Shown: piece by piece, positions 14,386-22,261 of the stretch | How positions within the stretch are numbered: position 1 is the first letter of the stretch | How the letters are laid out: every line of letters starts with the position of its first letter | Source of the DNA: Clostridiales bacterium | GTDB taxonomy: Bacteria; Bacillota; Clostridia; Lachnospirales; Lachnospiraceae | NCBI GenBank assembly: GCA_018369015.1 | Contig: JAGZDD010000053.1 | Location: forward strand, 1 to 22,296 | Length of the DNA stretch: 22,296 bases | Reading direction: 5' to 3' | The notes under the pieces: model-generated | What the model was told of the DNA's origin: nothing | What the model saw: only the letters and a program-made list of their open reading frames with translations | Database searches by the model: none | Program-made: the position numbers and the translations under genes

Positions 14386-14418
14386 ACTATAATGCTATTA
14401 TAGTTACATTATAGTCGT
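14386..14418. promoter_or_regulatory. Probable AraC binding sites in the divergent promoter region
   Basis: ATTATAGT occurs twice in the same direction (14397-14404 and 14408-14415, about one helical turn apart) and once inverted as ACTATAAT (14386-14393). The outer pair forms a 9-bp inverted repeat, ACTATAATG/CATTATAGT. A TATAAT at 14388-14393 could be the -10 box of the xylosidase gene, with no good -35, as is usual for activator-dependent promoters. Confidence 0.55.
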
Positions 14419-14453
14419 AATTATTTATATAAGTCAAGGAGGCAGTGTATTTT

Positions 14454-16463
14454 ATGATTTATTATGTGTCGGCAAATTCCCCGCGGGGCGGGTATGGTAC
14501 GAAGGAGTACCCATTTAAGACAATAAGTGAGGCGGCAAAGCTTGCAAAAGCTGGCGATGAGGTGATTGTAGGCCCCGGGGTTTACAGAGAGTATGTGAAT
14601 CCGGCTTTTGGAGGAACGGATGAAAACCACCGGATCATTTACCGCAGCGAGGCTCCTTATAAGGCGGTTATTACAGGGGCGGAGCAAATAAAGAGCTGGA
14701 AACATGTTGAGGGAAATGTATGGCTTGCCAGGGTTCCAAATACACTTTTTGGAAGTTACAATCCATATACGACAGTGGTTGCCGGAGACTGGTATTTTTC
14801 GCCGGTGCCTGTCCACACGGGAGAGGTTTACTTAAACGGAAAATCCATGTATGAATCTCCAAGTCTTGAAGCAATTAAGACTCCTGCGGCGGACAAGCGT
14901 TCCTGGGATCCTGAAGGAACGCTCTATCGCTGGTATACAAAGCAGGCCGGGGAATTTACAGAAATTTATGCCAATTTCCAGGGAACTGACCCGAATATGG
15001 AAAATGTGGAAATTAATGTGCGCAGAAATTGCTTTTATCCGGAAAAAACCGGCGTGGGATATATTACGCTTTCGGGCTTTACGATCAAGCAGGCTGCGAC
15101 GACATGGGCGCCGCCCACCGCTTATCAGGAAGGAATGGTAGGCCCTCACTGGTCTAAGGGCTGGATTATTGAAAATTGTGAAATTTCGGATTCTAAATGC
15201 AGTGGTATTTCCCTGGGGAAATATTTGCAGCCGGAAAATGAAAATAAGTGGACGACAAAGCTTTACAAGGACGGCACACAGACAGAGCGCGACGCTATCT
15301 GCCAGGCGCAGAGGGAGGGCTGGACAAAGGAAAATATTGGCTCCCATATCGTCCGGGGCTGCAATATCCATGACTGCGGGCAGACGGGAATTGTCGGACA
15401 TCTGGGCGGCGTATTTTCAACGATTGAGGATAACCACATCCATCATATAAATAATAAGCAGGATTTGGCCGGAGCAGAAATTGGCGGTATCAAAATGCAC
15501 GCGGCGATTGATGTAACGATTCGGAGAAATCATTTCCACCATTGCACGAGAGGGCTTTGGCTGGATTGGCAGGCGCAGGGAACCCGCGTTACGGGGAACC
15601 TTTTCCACGATAATGTGCCTCCGAAGGGAACTCAGATCGGCAACGGCCTTGGTCTTGGGGAAGATATTTTTATCGAGGTTTCCCACGGGCCAACATTGGT
15701 GGATAATAACCTTCTGCTGTCCGACTGTGCCTGCCGCTTAAGTACCCAGGGCATTGCCCTTGTCCATAACCTGATTGCAGGCTCCTTTACATGGGTCGGC
15801 ACAGGTACAGATAATGGCGGGCGCCGTCTGCCGACTCCCCGTTATACACCGTACCATGTGCCTCACCGCACAGAGGTTGCAGGCTTTATGACGATTCTCC
15901 ACGGAGACGCCCGTTTTTATAATAATATTTTTGTCCAGAAGGAGAGCCGGGAAGATCTGGCTGCTTATATCCGGGAGAATCATATGGATAACTTAAGCTT
16001 TTATAATATGACTTGCGGAACAAAGCCTTATGACGGCTACCCGGATGCAAAGACATATTTTGGACAGTTTACTTATGAAACTGCGACCGCCCATGACGGG
16101 AAGGATATTTATTATGACCACCTTCCGGTATATACCGGGGGCAATCTGTATTTTAATGGGGCAGCTCCTTATGACGGAGAGCAGGATTTCTTTATCGATA
16201 AGGAACATCAGGTGAGCCTTGAGCTTAAAGAGGAAAGTGGCACATGGAAGCTTGAAACCAATCTTTACGAGTACATACCGGAGATTGAAACGACACTGAT
16301 AAGTACCGGATTGTTAGGCGAAGCCTTTGAGCCGGAACAAAAGTTTGAATCGCCTGACGGCACGCCGATTCTCTTTGATACGGACTATTTTGGAAACAAA
16401 CGGCCGCTTGTTCCAATGCCCGGGCCTTTTGCAGAAGCTGGGGCTGCGGTAAAAGAACTGTAA
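14454..16463 (+). CDS. GH120 beta-xylosidase (right-handed beta-helix)
   Basis: A 669-residue glycosidase expected to release xylose from xylooligosaccharides by a retaining mechanism. It opens YYVSANSPRGGYGTKEYPFK and contains INVRRNCFYPEKTGVGYIT and WAPPTAYQEGMVGPHWSKGW, which match my memory of Thermoanaerobacterium XylC, the GH120 reference. The nucleophile (XylC Asp382) corresponds to Asp371 in GLWLDWQAQGTR, and the acid/base (XylC Glu405) to Glu408 in IFIEVSHGP. The spacing is 37 instead of 23 residues because of an inserted VPPKGTQIGNGLGLG-like loop. There is no signal peptide, so it acts in the cytoplasm. The ATG at 14454 has AAGGAGG 11 nt upstream; the GTG at 14445 is too close to it. 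It stands alone, divergent from the AraC gene, and is followed by two terminators. Confidence 0.9.
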   Translation: MIYYVSANSPRGGYGTKEYPFKTISEAAKLAKAGDEVIVGPGVYREYVNPAFGGTDENHRIIYRSEAPYKAVITGAEQIKSWKHVEGNVWLARVPNTLFGSYNPYTTVVAGDWYFSPVPVHTGEVYLNGKSMYESPSLEAIKTPAADKRSWDPEGTLYRWYTKQAGEFTEIYANFQGTDPNMENVEINVRRNCFYPEKTGVGYITLSGFTIKQAATTWAPPTAYQEGMVGPHWSKGWIIENCEISDSKCSGISLGKYLQPENENKWTTKLYKDGTQTERDAICQAQREGWTKENIGSHIVRGCNIHDCGQTGIVGHLGGVFSTIEDNHIHHINNKQDLAGAEIGGIKMHAAIDVTIRRNHFHHCTRGLWLDWQAQGTRVTGNLFHDNVPPKGTQIGNGLGLGEDIFIEVSHGPTLVDNNLLLSDCACRLSTQGIALVHNLIAGSFTWVGTGTDNGGRRLPTPRYTPYHVPHRTEVAGFMTILHGDARFYNNIFVQKESREDLAAYIRENHMDNLSFYNMTCGTKPYDGYPDAKTYFGQFTYETATAHDGKDIYYDHLPVYTGGNLYFNGAAPYDGEQDFFIDKEHQVSLELKEESGTWKLETNLYEYIPEIETTLISTGLLGEAFEPEQKFESPDGTPILFDTDYFGNKRPLVPMPGPFAEAGAAVKEL

Positions 16464-16478
16464 GAGTTAGCGTTTACA

Positions 16479-16510
16479 CCAGCCGCAAATACCTTGCTAT
16501 TTGCGGCTGG
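16479..16510 (+). terminator. Hairpin after the xylosidase gene
   Basis: CCAGCCGCAAATA (16479-16491) and TATTTGCGGCTGG (16498-16510), a perfect 13-bp stem with a 6-nt loop, further closed by AGCG/CGCT. The T-run is short. It lies 15 nt beyond the stop codon. Confidence 0.7.
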
Positions 16511-16543
16511 CGCTTTGCTGAAAATTATATATGAATTTATGGG

Positions 16544-16575
16544 AAATGCAGCCGTGGAAAACACGGCTGCATTTT
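16544..16575. terminator. Second terminator between converging genes
   Basis: AAATGCAGCCGTG (16544-16556) and CACGGCTGCATTT (16562-16574) form a 13-bp stem with a 5-nt loop, ending ATTTTGTT on the plus strand. It sits between the stop codons of the xylosidase (16463) and the GntR gene (16613) and can serve both directions. Confidence 0.8.
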
Positions 16576-16612
16576 GTTCATACTTTTTGCGACTGTAAAG
16601 GGGCGTAAACTG

Positions 16613-17299
16613 CTATACCATAAGCTTAAACTGGTCGCCAATACAGAGCTGCTTGCTTAAAGCAGTAAATGAACTGTCGGCAGTTGTGACAACGCTGCTG
16701 ATTCGCAAAAGGGGATAGCCCTTGGTGATTCCTAGGAGCTTTGCTTCGTTTGTTGTGGCAAAGACAATATCAATCATTTTTTTTGATTGAGTAAAAATGA
16801 TATTATACTTTTTTAAAGCGTCATAGAGGGAGGCATTATTGAGATTTTCTCCAAAAAGAAATGAAAATGCCTCTGGAAATTTATTATATTCTAGTATGAC
16901 AGGCTTTCCATTAGCAGTGCGCAGACGTTCTACGCAAAGAATTTTACAGTCGGACTCAATGGAAAGCTGCTGACATTCTTTTTCTGTAGGGTCCTCCAGC
17001 GCAATTTTTAAAGTTTTGGCGCCCGCCGTTTTCCCGAGCTTCTGGCACATTTCTGTAAAACCTATGACACGGTCAATATTACGCTGAAATTTCTTCCCGG
17101 TGACAAATGTACCTTTTCCAGACCTGCGTTCGAGATAACCATCTTCTACAAGCATGGAAAGAGCTTTACGCACGGTCACACGGCTGACATGGTAAATTTG
17201 TTCTAATTCATTTTCTGTAGGGAGCTGGCTGCCTGCGGGGCGCTTTCCATTGTCAATTTCTTCACGCAGCATAAGCTCTAATTGCTTATACAGAGGCAT
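16613..17299 (-). CDS. GntR-family regulator with UTRA domain (FrlR-like)
   Basis: A 228-residue repressor-type protein. Residues 1-68 form the winged helix (MPLYKQLELMLREEIDNGKR, QLPTENELEQIYHVSRVTVR, KALSMLVEDGYLERRSGKGT). Residues from about 85 on form a UTRA effector domain (CKILCVERLRTANGKPVILE, KKYNIIFTQSKKMIDIVFAT, GYPLLRISSVV). HutC-subfamily members sense sugar phosphates or amino-acid derivatives; FrlR and FraR in enterobacteria have this architecture or a related one. The ATG at 17299 is the first possible start after an in-frame stop but has no strong ribosome binding site. It is divergent from the Amadori operon and most likely represses it, with a phosphorylated fructosyl-amino acid as the plausible inducer (inference). 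Confidence 0.92.
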   Translation of the reverse strand: MPLYKQLELMLREEIDNGKRPAGSQLPTENELEQIYHVSRVTVRKALSMLVEDGYLERRSGKGTFVTGKKFQRNIDRVIGFTEMCQKLGKTAGAKTLKIALEDPTEKECQQLSIESDCKILCVERLRTANGKPVILEYNKFPEAFSFLFGENLNNASLYDALKKYNIIFTQSKKMIDIVFATTNEAKLLGITKGYPLLRISSVVTTADSSFTALSKQLCIGDQFKLMV

Positions 17300-17443
17300 T
17301 GATGTATTACTGTCTAATTACATATGTTTCTTCCTCATTTCCCAAATATCGTAATTGTGAAGCGTTCAGGATGGGCTGCGCCGGATTTTTTGCTTACCCA
17401 CCGGTGCCTGAACAACTATGATAATACATATTCCTTTGTTTAT

Positions 17444-17468
17444 TATAATACATTTGATAACAAATGTA
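17444..17468. promoter_or_regulatory. Promoter -10 with overlapping GntR-type operator
   Basis: A perfect inverted repeat, TACATTTG (17449-17456) and CAAATGTA (17461-17468), with a 4-bp centre starts at the last base of a TATAAT box (17444-17449) on the plus strand, 130 bp before the deglycase start. Binding there would cover the transcription start. A weaker relative, ATGTA..TACAT, at 17301-17322 lies right before the GntR start codon and could mediate autoregulation. Confidence 0.65.
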
Positions 17469-17578
17469 CATAATTTTAAAAATAGCAAGTTTATATTTAC
17501 AAATATATCTAAAGGTATTATATTATGAATTATAAAGTATTAATACATTATATAACAAATATTGAAGGAGGAAAAGTC

Positions 17579-18589
17579 ATGGGATACGTCAGCGGGGATA
17601 TTAAAAACATTATTAGCGAAATCCTGGAAAACAAAAAAGACAAGGGAGGCATTAAGAACATTTATTTTGTCGGCTGCGGAGGCTCATTAGGAGCTTTATA
17701 TCCGGCCAAAACATTTATGGAAAAGGAGTGCCGTACATTGCGTTCTGCTTTGATTAGCAGCAACGAGTTTGTCCATAGTACGCCGGTGGATTTTGGGGAA
17801 AATTCAATCATTTGCCTGTCCTGCCATAAAGGAAATACGCCGGAAACGATTGCCGCAGCAAAGCTCGGAAAGGAAATGGGGGCCTGCGTTATTATTCTGA
17901 CCTGGCTTGAAGAATCAGAAATTATTGAATTTGGGGATTACATTATTCATTACTCATTTGACGCAAGCCCTGACCATTTGAAGGGCGATATTGACTATGC
18001 GGGAGAAAAGACAATGTGCGCGCTTCTCGTAGCGGTTGAGCTGCTGGACCAGACGGAGGGCTATGTTCATTACAGCAAATTTTACGAAGGCGTTTCAATG
18101 ATCAGCAACATTATCAAAAAGGCCCGCGTCCATGTCGCTGACCGCGCTATAGCGTTTGCAAAGGCGCATAAAAATGATTCCGTCATTTATACGATGGGCA
18201 GCGGCGCAGGCTACGGCGCAGCGTATATGGAGAGCATTTGTATTTTCATGGAAATGCAGTGGCTTGATTCGAGCAGTATTCATACAGGGGAATATTTCCA
18301 TGGGCCTTTTGAAATTACCGATGCGAACCGTCCGTTTATGATACAAATTTCTGAAGGATCCACCCGTCCTCTGGATGAAAGAGCGCTGAAATTTTTACAG
18401 AAGTACGGAAAGCGCATTGAGGTACTGGACGCAAAAGAACTGGGCCTTTCGACGATTGACAGCTTAGTTGTTGATTACTTTAACCACTCTCTCTTTAATA
18501 ATGTTTATCCGATTTACAACCATGCTTTAGCGCAGGAACGCGAACACCCGTTGCCAACCCGCAGATATATGTGGAAAGTAGAATATTAA
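17579..18589 (+). CDS. frlB: SIS-domain deglycase, FrlB/FraB-like
   Basis: A 336-residue protein with two SIS sugar-phosphate isomerase folds. FrlB and FraB cleave 6-phosphofructosyl-amino acids to glucose-6-phosphate and the free amino acid. Landmarks shared with E. coli FrlB are IYFVGCGGSLGALYPAKTF (28-46), SCHKGNTPETIAAA (81-94), HTGEYFHGPFEI (235-246, with Glu238 and His241 in the conserved GE-x2-HGP) and the C-terminal RRYMWKVEY. Length is within a few residues of FrlB (340). The ATG at 17579 has AAGGAGG 7 nt upstream; an upstream ATG at 17525 lacks one. It is the first gene of the operon, 16 nt before the carrier gene. Close alternatives are GfrF-type glucosylamine deglycases or GlmS-like isomerases, but the FrlC and FrlD neighbours favour Amadori products. 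Confidence 0.85.
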   Translation: MGYVSGDIKNIISEILENKKDKGGIKNIYFVGCGGSLGALYPAKTFMEKECRTLRSALISSNEFVHSTPVDFGENSIICLSCHKGNTPETIAAAKLGKEMGACVIILTWLEESEIIEFGDYIIHYSFDASPDHLKGDIDYAGEKTMCALLVAVELLDQTEGYVHYSKFYEGVSMISNIIKKARVHVADRAIAFAKAHKNDSVIYTMGSGAGYGAAYMESICIFMEMQWLDSSSIHTGEYFHGPFEITDANRPFMIQISEGSTRPLDERALKFLQKYGKRIEVLDAKELGLSTIDSLVVDYFNHSLFNNVYPIYNHALAQEREHPLPTRRYMWKVEY

Positions 18590-18605
18590 GAAGGGAGAAG
18601 ATATA

Positions 18606-19913
18606 ATGTTTTGGGTCGAATTATTGATTGTCCTTATTATGATTTTCTGGGGAAGCAGAAAAGGCGGCGCATTTATTTCCTTTGCTGGAGGAATCGGGCT
18701 TTTTATTCTGATATTTTTCTGCGGCGCGCAGCCAAATGAACCGCCGGTTACGGTTATTTTAATTATTATGGCTGTTGTTCTGGCGGCCTCTGCAATGGAG
18801 GCGGCCGGAGGGCTGGAGCTTATGGTCCGGGCGGCTGAAAAAATACTGCGCAAAAACCCTAAGCATATTACCATCGTGGCTCCGGTTGTTGCATGGCTTT
18901 TTACATTTATGTGCGGTACAGGCCATATTATTTACAGCCTTCTGCCGGTCATTAATGAAGTAGCCATGGACAGCGGTGTACGTCCGGAACGGCCGATTTC
19001 GTCGAGTATTATCTCATCACAGCAGGCGATTGTTGCATGTCCGATTTCAGCGGCAACCGCTGCTCTGGCCGGTTATATGGCCGTGAGAAATGTATCGCTG
19101 GCGACAATTTTAATAATTTGCGTGCCTGCCACATTGATTGGCTCTATTGCCGGCGCTCTGTCTGTTTATAAGCGGGGCAAAGAGCTGAGTGAGGACCCGG
19201 TTTACCTTGAGAGAGTTAAGGCCGGGCTTATTAAAGACTATAAGACAAAGCGCGAGAAAACGGAAATCAAAAAGCCGGCGGTTTTATCTCTTATTATTTT
19301 CGGCATTGCCATGGTCGTTATTGTCCTTTTTGGCGCGTTTGAAGGCTTAAGACCGGTTTATGCGGATGGCTCGGCATTTTCAATGACTACAGGAATACAA
19401 GTATTTATGCTGGTAGCTGCCGCCTTGATTGTTATTTTCTGCCGTATTAACGCGGATCAGGTGTTGGAAGGCTCTATTTTTAAGAGCGGTATGTTTGCCT
19501 GCGTCCTGGCTTTTGGCCTTTGCTGGATGGTCAACTGCTTTGTTGGCGCCCAGTCTGATTTTATTAATGAACATATGTCTGCCCTGACAAATCAATATCC
19601 ATGGGTGTATATTATTGCTGTTTTTGTGATCGGAGCTTTGACGGCAAGCCAGGCGTCTACAACAATGATTATGGTGCCTATTGGTATTGCATTAAATCTC
19701 CCGTCAGAAATTATTATTGCGGGCTGGATGGCATGCTGCTCTCTTTATTTCCTGCCAATTGCCAGCCAGTCGGTTGCAGCGATTGCTTTTGATTCTGCGG
19801 GAACGACAAAAATTGGAAAGTTTATATTGAATCACAGCTATATGAGGCCGGGGCTTGTGACAACGGTTGTATCTGTTGTTGTGGCCTATGCTATAAGCGC
19901 TGCAGTTCTGTGA
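18606..19913 (+). CDS. DcuA/DcuB-family carrier, probable fructosyl-amino-acid importer (FraA-like)
   Basis: A 435-residue membrane carrier with about ten to twelve hydrophobic segments. Similarity to E. coli DcuA runs from start to end: ELLIVLIMIFWGSRKGGAFI, AASAMEAAGGLELMVRAAEK followed by ILRKNPKHITIVAPVVAW, GTGHIIYSLLPVINEVA, QQAIVACPISAATAAL and TTKIGKFILNHSYMRPG. Classical Dcu proteins exchange C4-dicarboxylates such as aspartate and fumarate. In Salmonella the Dcu-type FraA imports fructose-asparagine, and the location between a deglycase and FrlC/FrlD-like genes argues for that type of substrate here. GGGAG precedes the ATG by about 8 nt. A half mini-element and a hairpin follow its stop. 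Confidence 0.88.
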   Translation: MFWVELLIVLIMIFWGSRKGGAFISFAGGIGLFILIFFCGAQPNEPPVTVILIIMAVVLAASAMEAAGGLELMVRAAEKILRKNPKHITIVAPVVAWLFTFMCGTGHIIYSLLPVINEVAMDSGVRPERPISSSIISSQQAIVACPISAATAALAGYMAVRNVSLATILIICVPATLIGSIAGALSVYKRGKELSEDPVYLERVKAGLIKDYKTKREKTEIKKPAVLSLIIFGIAMVVIVLFGAFEGLRPVYADGSAFSMTTGIQVFMLVAAALIVIFCRINADQVLEGSIFKSGMFACVLAFGLCWMVNCFVGAQSDFINEHMSALTNQYPWVYIIAVFVIGALTASQASTTMIMVPIGIALNLPSEIIIAGWMACCSLYFLPIASQSVAAIAFDSAGTTKIGKFILNHSYMRPGLVTTVVSVVVAYAISAAVL

Positions 19914-19915
19914 TG

Positions 19916-19969
19916 CATGGCTGAATAGTTACTATTGTTATCTGTTGGGAGCAAAGATTTTGCTCCCAA
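19916..19969 (+). repeat. Half mini-element (copy F) and intercistronic hairpin
   Basis: CATGGCTGAATAGTTAC (19916-19932) is identical to copy D at 6670-6686 and starts 3 nt after the carrier stop codon; no left arm is seen. It is followed by a perfect 11-bp hairpin, TTGGGAGCAAA (19945-19955) and TTTGCTCCCAA (19959-19969), without a T-run. Such a hairpin could protect the upstream mRNA or partly terminate, lowering expression of the enzymes relative to the first two genes. Confidence 0.6.
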
Positions 19970-20005
19970 TGTCATTATTAATATAGAGTAAGGAGAATGT
20001 ATCCT

Positions 20006-20833
20006 ATGTTTAAGCTGGAACAGGTGGCGGCAGCCAATTACCATTATAAAAGATATACATTGGATTATTTTTTTGAATCGATAGAACGTCTGGGGTATTC
20101 GTCCGTAGAACTCTGGGCATCCGGTCCTCATCTGAACCTGGAAGATTTTAGTTATGATGACCTTATGGGAGTTAAGAAAAAAATCAAAAGCCATGGCTTA
20201 AAGCTTGTTTGCTTTACGCCAGAGCAATGTCTTTATCCAATTAGTGTCAGTCACCCTGACAGGATTTACAGGAACCGGTCCGTGGACTTTTTTTGCAGGC
20301 ATATTGAAGCCTCCGTCGCTTTGGACTGTTCCTTAATGGTTGTTTCCACAGGAATGGCCTATTTGGATATAGATTCGGAAAAATCATGGAACTGGTGTGT
20401 GGAGGCTATGGGAAAAATCGCAAAGAAAGCGGAAATGGAAGGTGTGACCCTGGCAACCGAGCCTTTTACAAAATATACAACGCATATTTGCAACAGCGCG
20501 GCCCAATTAAAGCGGTTGATTGCTGAAGTTGGAAGCCCGGCGCTTAAAGGGCTGGCCGATACGGATGTTATTGCTACAACAGGAACCGATACGCCGCTAA
20601 GCTTTATTGAGGCGCTTGGAAACGATCTGGCTCATGTACATTTTCTTGACGGGAACCCTGGCGGTCATCTTGTGCCAGGAGACGGCGTCCTTGACCTGAA
20701 AAAGGTTCTTTGTACGCTGGAAAAGACCGGTTATCGAAAAGCTTTGGCACTGGAAATTCTTGACCGCAGGTATGTTCTGGATCCCGAGGATGCCATGGCC
20801 AGGGCTATGAAGTGGTTTAAAGAAAATCTTTAA
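20006..20833 (+). CDS. frlC: Xylose-isomerase-like TIM barrel, FrlC-type epimerase
   Basis: A 275-residue sugar epimerase, the same length as E. coli FrlC, which interconverts psicoselysine and fructoselysine. Shared patterns are ESIERLGYSSVELWASGPH (24-42), CFTPEQCLYPISV (69-81) and AHVHFLDGNPGGHLVPGDG (209-227). The metal-binding set expected for this family is present: Glu152 (ATEPFT), Asp185 (LADTD), His210 or His212 (HVH) and Glu250 (ALEIL). The ATG at 20006 has AAGGAG about 10 nt upstream; an ATG at 19997 is only 1 nt from it. In this operon it would bring the C3 epimer of an Amadori compound into the kinase pathway, widening the usable substrates. Confidence 0.87.
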   Translation: MFKLEQVAAANYHYKRYTLDYFFESIERLGYSSVELWASGPHLNLEDFSYDDLMGVKKKIKSHGLKLVCFTPEQCLYPISVSHPDRIYRNRSVDFFCRHIEASVALDCSLMVVSTGMAYLDIDSEKSWNWCVEAMGKIAKKAEMEGVTLATEPFTKYTTHICNSAAQLKRLIAEVGSPALKGLADTDVIATTGTDTPLSFIEALGNDLAHVHFLDGNPGGHLVPGDGVLDLKKVLCTLEKTGYRKALALEILDRRYVLDPEDAMARAMKWFKENL

Positions 20834-20867
20834 CCTCATTTTTGAATTTTACGCAGGGGGAAAACGA

Positions 20868-21755
20868 ATGAACGCTTATAAAATTATCGCTATTGGTGAT
20901 AATGTATGTGATAAATACTTATCCAGGAAAAAAATGTATCCGGGAGGCCAGTGCGTCAATACATGTGTTTATGCCACAATGAACGGCGCCAGTGCTGCTT
21001 ATCTTGGAAAATATGGGAATGATGAGGTTGCCGGATGTGTGAGAGAAACATTAAAAGCAATAGGCGTTGATGACAGTCATTGCCGCCTATATGAAGGAGA
21101 AAATGGCTTTGCACTCGTGACGCTTAAGGATAGTGATCGGGTGTTCTTAGGATCTAACAAGGGCGGTATTGCCGCTATGCATCCGTTTCACTTTGATACT
21201 TCGGATTTTGATTACATACGGCAGTTTCATGTGATATACACCAATTTAAACAGCTATATTGAGAATGATCTCAAGGCGTTGTATGATACCGGAGTGCCTG
21301 TTGCCTATGATTTTTCCTGGAAATGGACCGACGACTATTTGAAAAAGGTATGCCCTTTTGTGACTCTGGCAATGATGTCCTGCGCCCATCTTTCAGATGA
21401 ACAGCGGGAAAATGAAATGAAAAAGGCAAATGCCCTTGGCGTTAAAATTGTGTTGGGAACTGTCGGGGAGGCCGGTTCATATGTGCTTTATGACAATGAT
21501 TTTTATTATATGAAAGCGGTCCGGGCCAATAATATCATTGATACTATGGGGGCGGGGGATTCTTATTTTGCAGCATTTATGTGCGACCTTCTTAAAAATT
21601 CCCGGGAGGGAAATTTTATAGAGGGTACAAAGAAACAAATGAAAGAACGGCTTTTACATGCAATGGCGAAGGGCGCCGGCTTTGCTGCCAATGTATGTGC
21701 TATGGAAGGCGCTTTCGGTTATGGCGTACCTATTGCAGGCCGGACAAAAATCTGA
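20868..21755 (+). CDS. frlD: PfkB-family kinase, FrlD-like fructosyl-amino-acid 6-kinase
   Basis: A 295-residue ribokinase-fold kinase. The start IGDNVCDKYLSRKKMYPGGQ (9-28) followed by VNTCVYATMNGA, and the middle DSDRVFLGSNKGG (88-100), match E. coli FrlD (IGDNCVDIYPQ.., DNDRVF). The PfkB signature IDTMGAGDSYFAAF (224-237) supplies the catalytic Asp231 and the anion hole. It would phosphorylate C6 of the imported fructosyl-amino acid with ATP before cleavage by the deglycase. It is somewhat longer than FrlD (about 261 residues), with extra sequence near 240-260. AGGGGG lies 7 nt before the ATG, and the gene is 34 nt after the epimerase. Confidence 0.88.
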   Translation: MNAYKIIAIGDNVCDKYLSRKKMYPGGQCVNTCVYATMNGASAAYLGKYGNDEVAGCVRETLKAIGVDDSHCRLYEGENGFALVTLKDSDRVFLGSNKGGIAAMHPFHFDTSDFDYIRQFHVIYTNLNSYIENDLKALYDTGVPVAYDFSWKWTDDYLKKVCPFVTLAMMSCAHLSDEQRENEMKKANALGVKIVLGTVGEAGSYVLYDNDFYYMKAVRANNIIDTMGAGDSYFAAFMCDLLKNSREGNFIEGTKKQMKERLLHAMAKGAGFAANVCAMEGAFGYGVPIAGRTKI

Positions 21756-21832
21756 TGTTAGTACTAGCGGCACTACAGAAATACTAAGGGAGTACAAAGT
21801 TAAATAGGCTTTATTGAAAAGAGGTATAAAAA

Positions 21833-22261
21833 ATGAACCCGGAAATATTTGAAAATAATAGCGAAGGTATTCTTTGCGTATATAAAAATGAAAAGTGGCT
21901 TGTATGTATTAAAAATTGGAAACCTGACAACGATATAGAAGGCATTGCCCATCTGGAGATCCATCATTCAACCGATGAGCAGTTCATTCTGGCCGCAGGT
22001 AAAGCGATCCTTATTACAGCGCAAAGAGAAGGCCACAGATTTTGCAATATTGAGCTGACCTTGATGGAGCAGGGGAAAGTTTATAATGTTCCCAAGGAAA
22101 TGTGGTTTTATTCGATCACGCAAAAAAACACAAAAATGATTTATGTTCAGGATTCTAATTGTTCTATGGACAACAGCGACTTTGCAGATCTTTCTGAGGA
22201 GGATATACGTACGATTCAGGAAAAAGCAAGGTTACTATTTACGGGAATCCGTGAGCAGTAA
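21833..22261 (+). CDS. Small cupin-like protein, function unknown
   Basis: A 142-residue protein ending the operon. The central pattern AHLEIHHSTDEQFILAAGKA, followed by ILITA and later MEQGKVYNVPKEMWFYSIT, fits the two conserved blocks of a small cupin barrel: His-rich metal-binding strand turn, then the G-x-x-Y-x-V-P-x-x-x-W turn where a His often follows but here Phe-Tyr is present. GAGGT lies 7 nt before the ATG; the gene is 77 nt after the kinase. I do not recognise a named family. Because it travels with sugar-epimerase and kinase genes, a role in anomer or epimer conversion, or sensing, of fructosyl-amino acids is a guess. It is absent from the E. coli frl and Salmonella fra sets as I know them. 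Confidence 0.7.
   Translation: MNPEIFENNSEGILCVYKNEKWLVCIKNWKPDNDIEGIAHLEIHHSTDEQFILAAGKAILITAQREGHRFCNIELTLMEQGKVYNVPKEMWFYSITQKNTKMIYVQDSNCSMDNSDFADLSEEDIRTIQEKARLLFTGIREQ

Noticed and set aside
18606..19913. True C4-dicarboxylate exchanger
   Set aside because: Sequence resemblance is to DcuA/DcuB, but neighbours are all Amadori-product genes with no fumarase, aspartase or fumarate reductase, so an aspartyl- or asparaginyl-sugar is the better guess.
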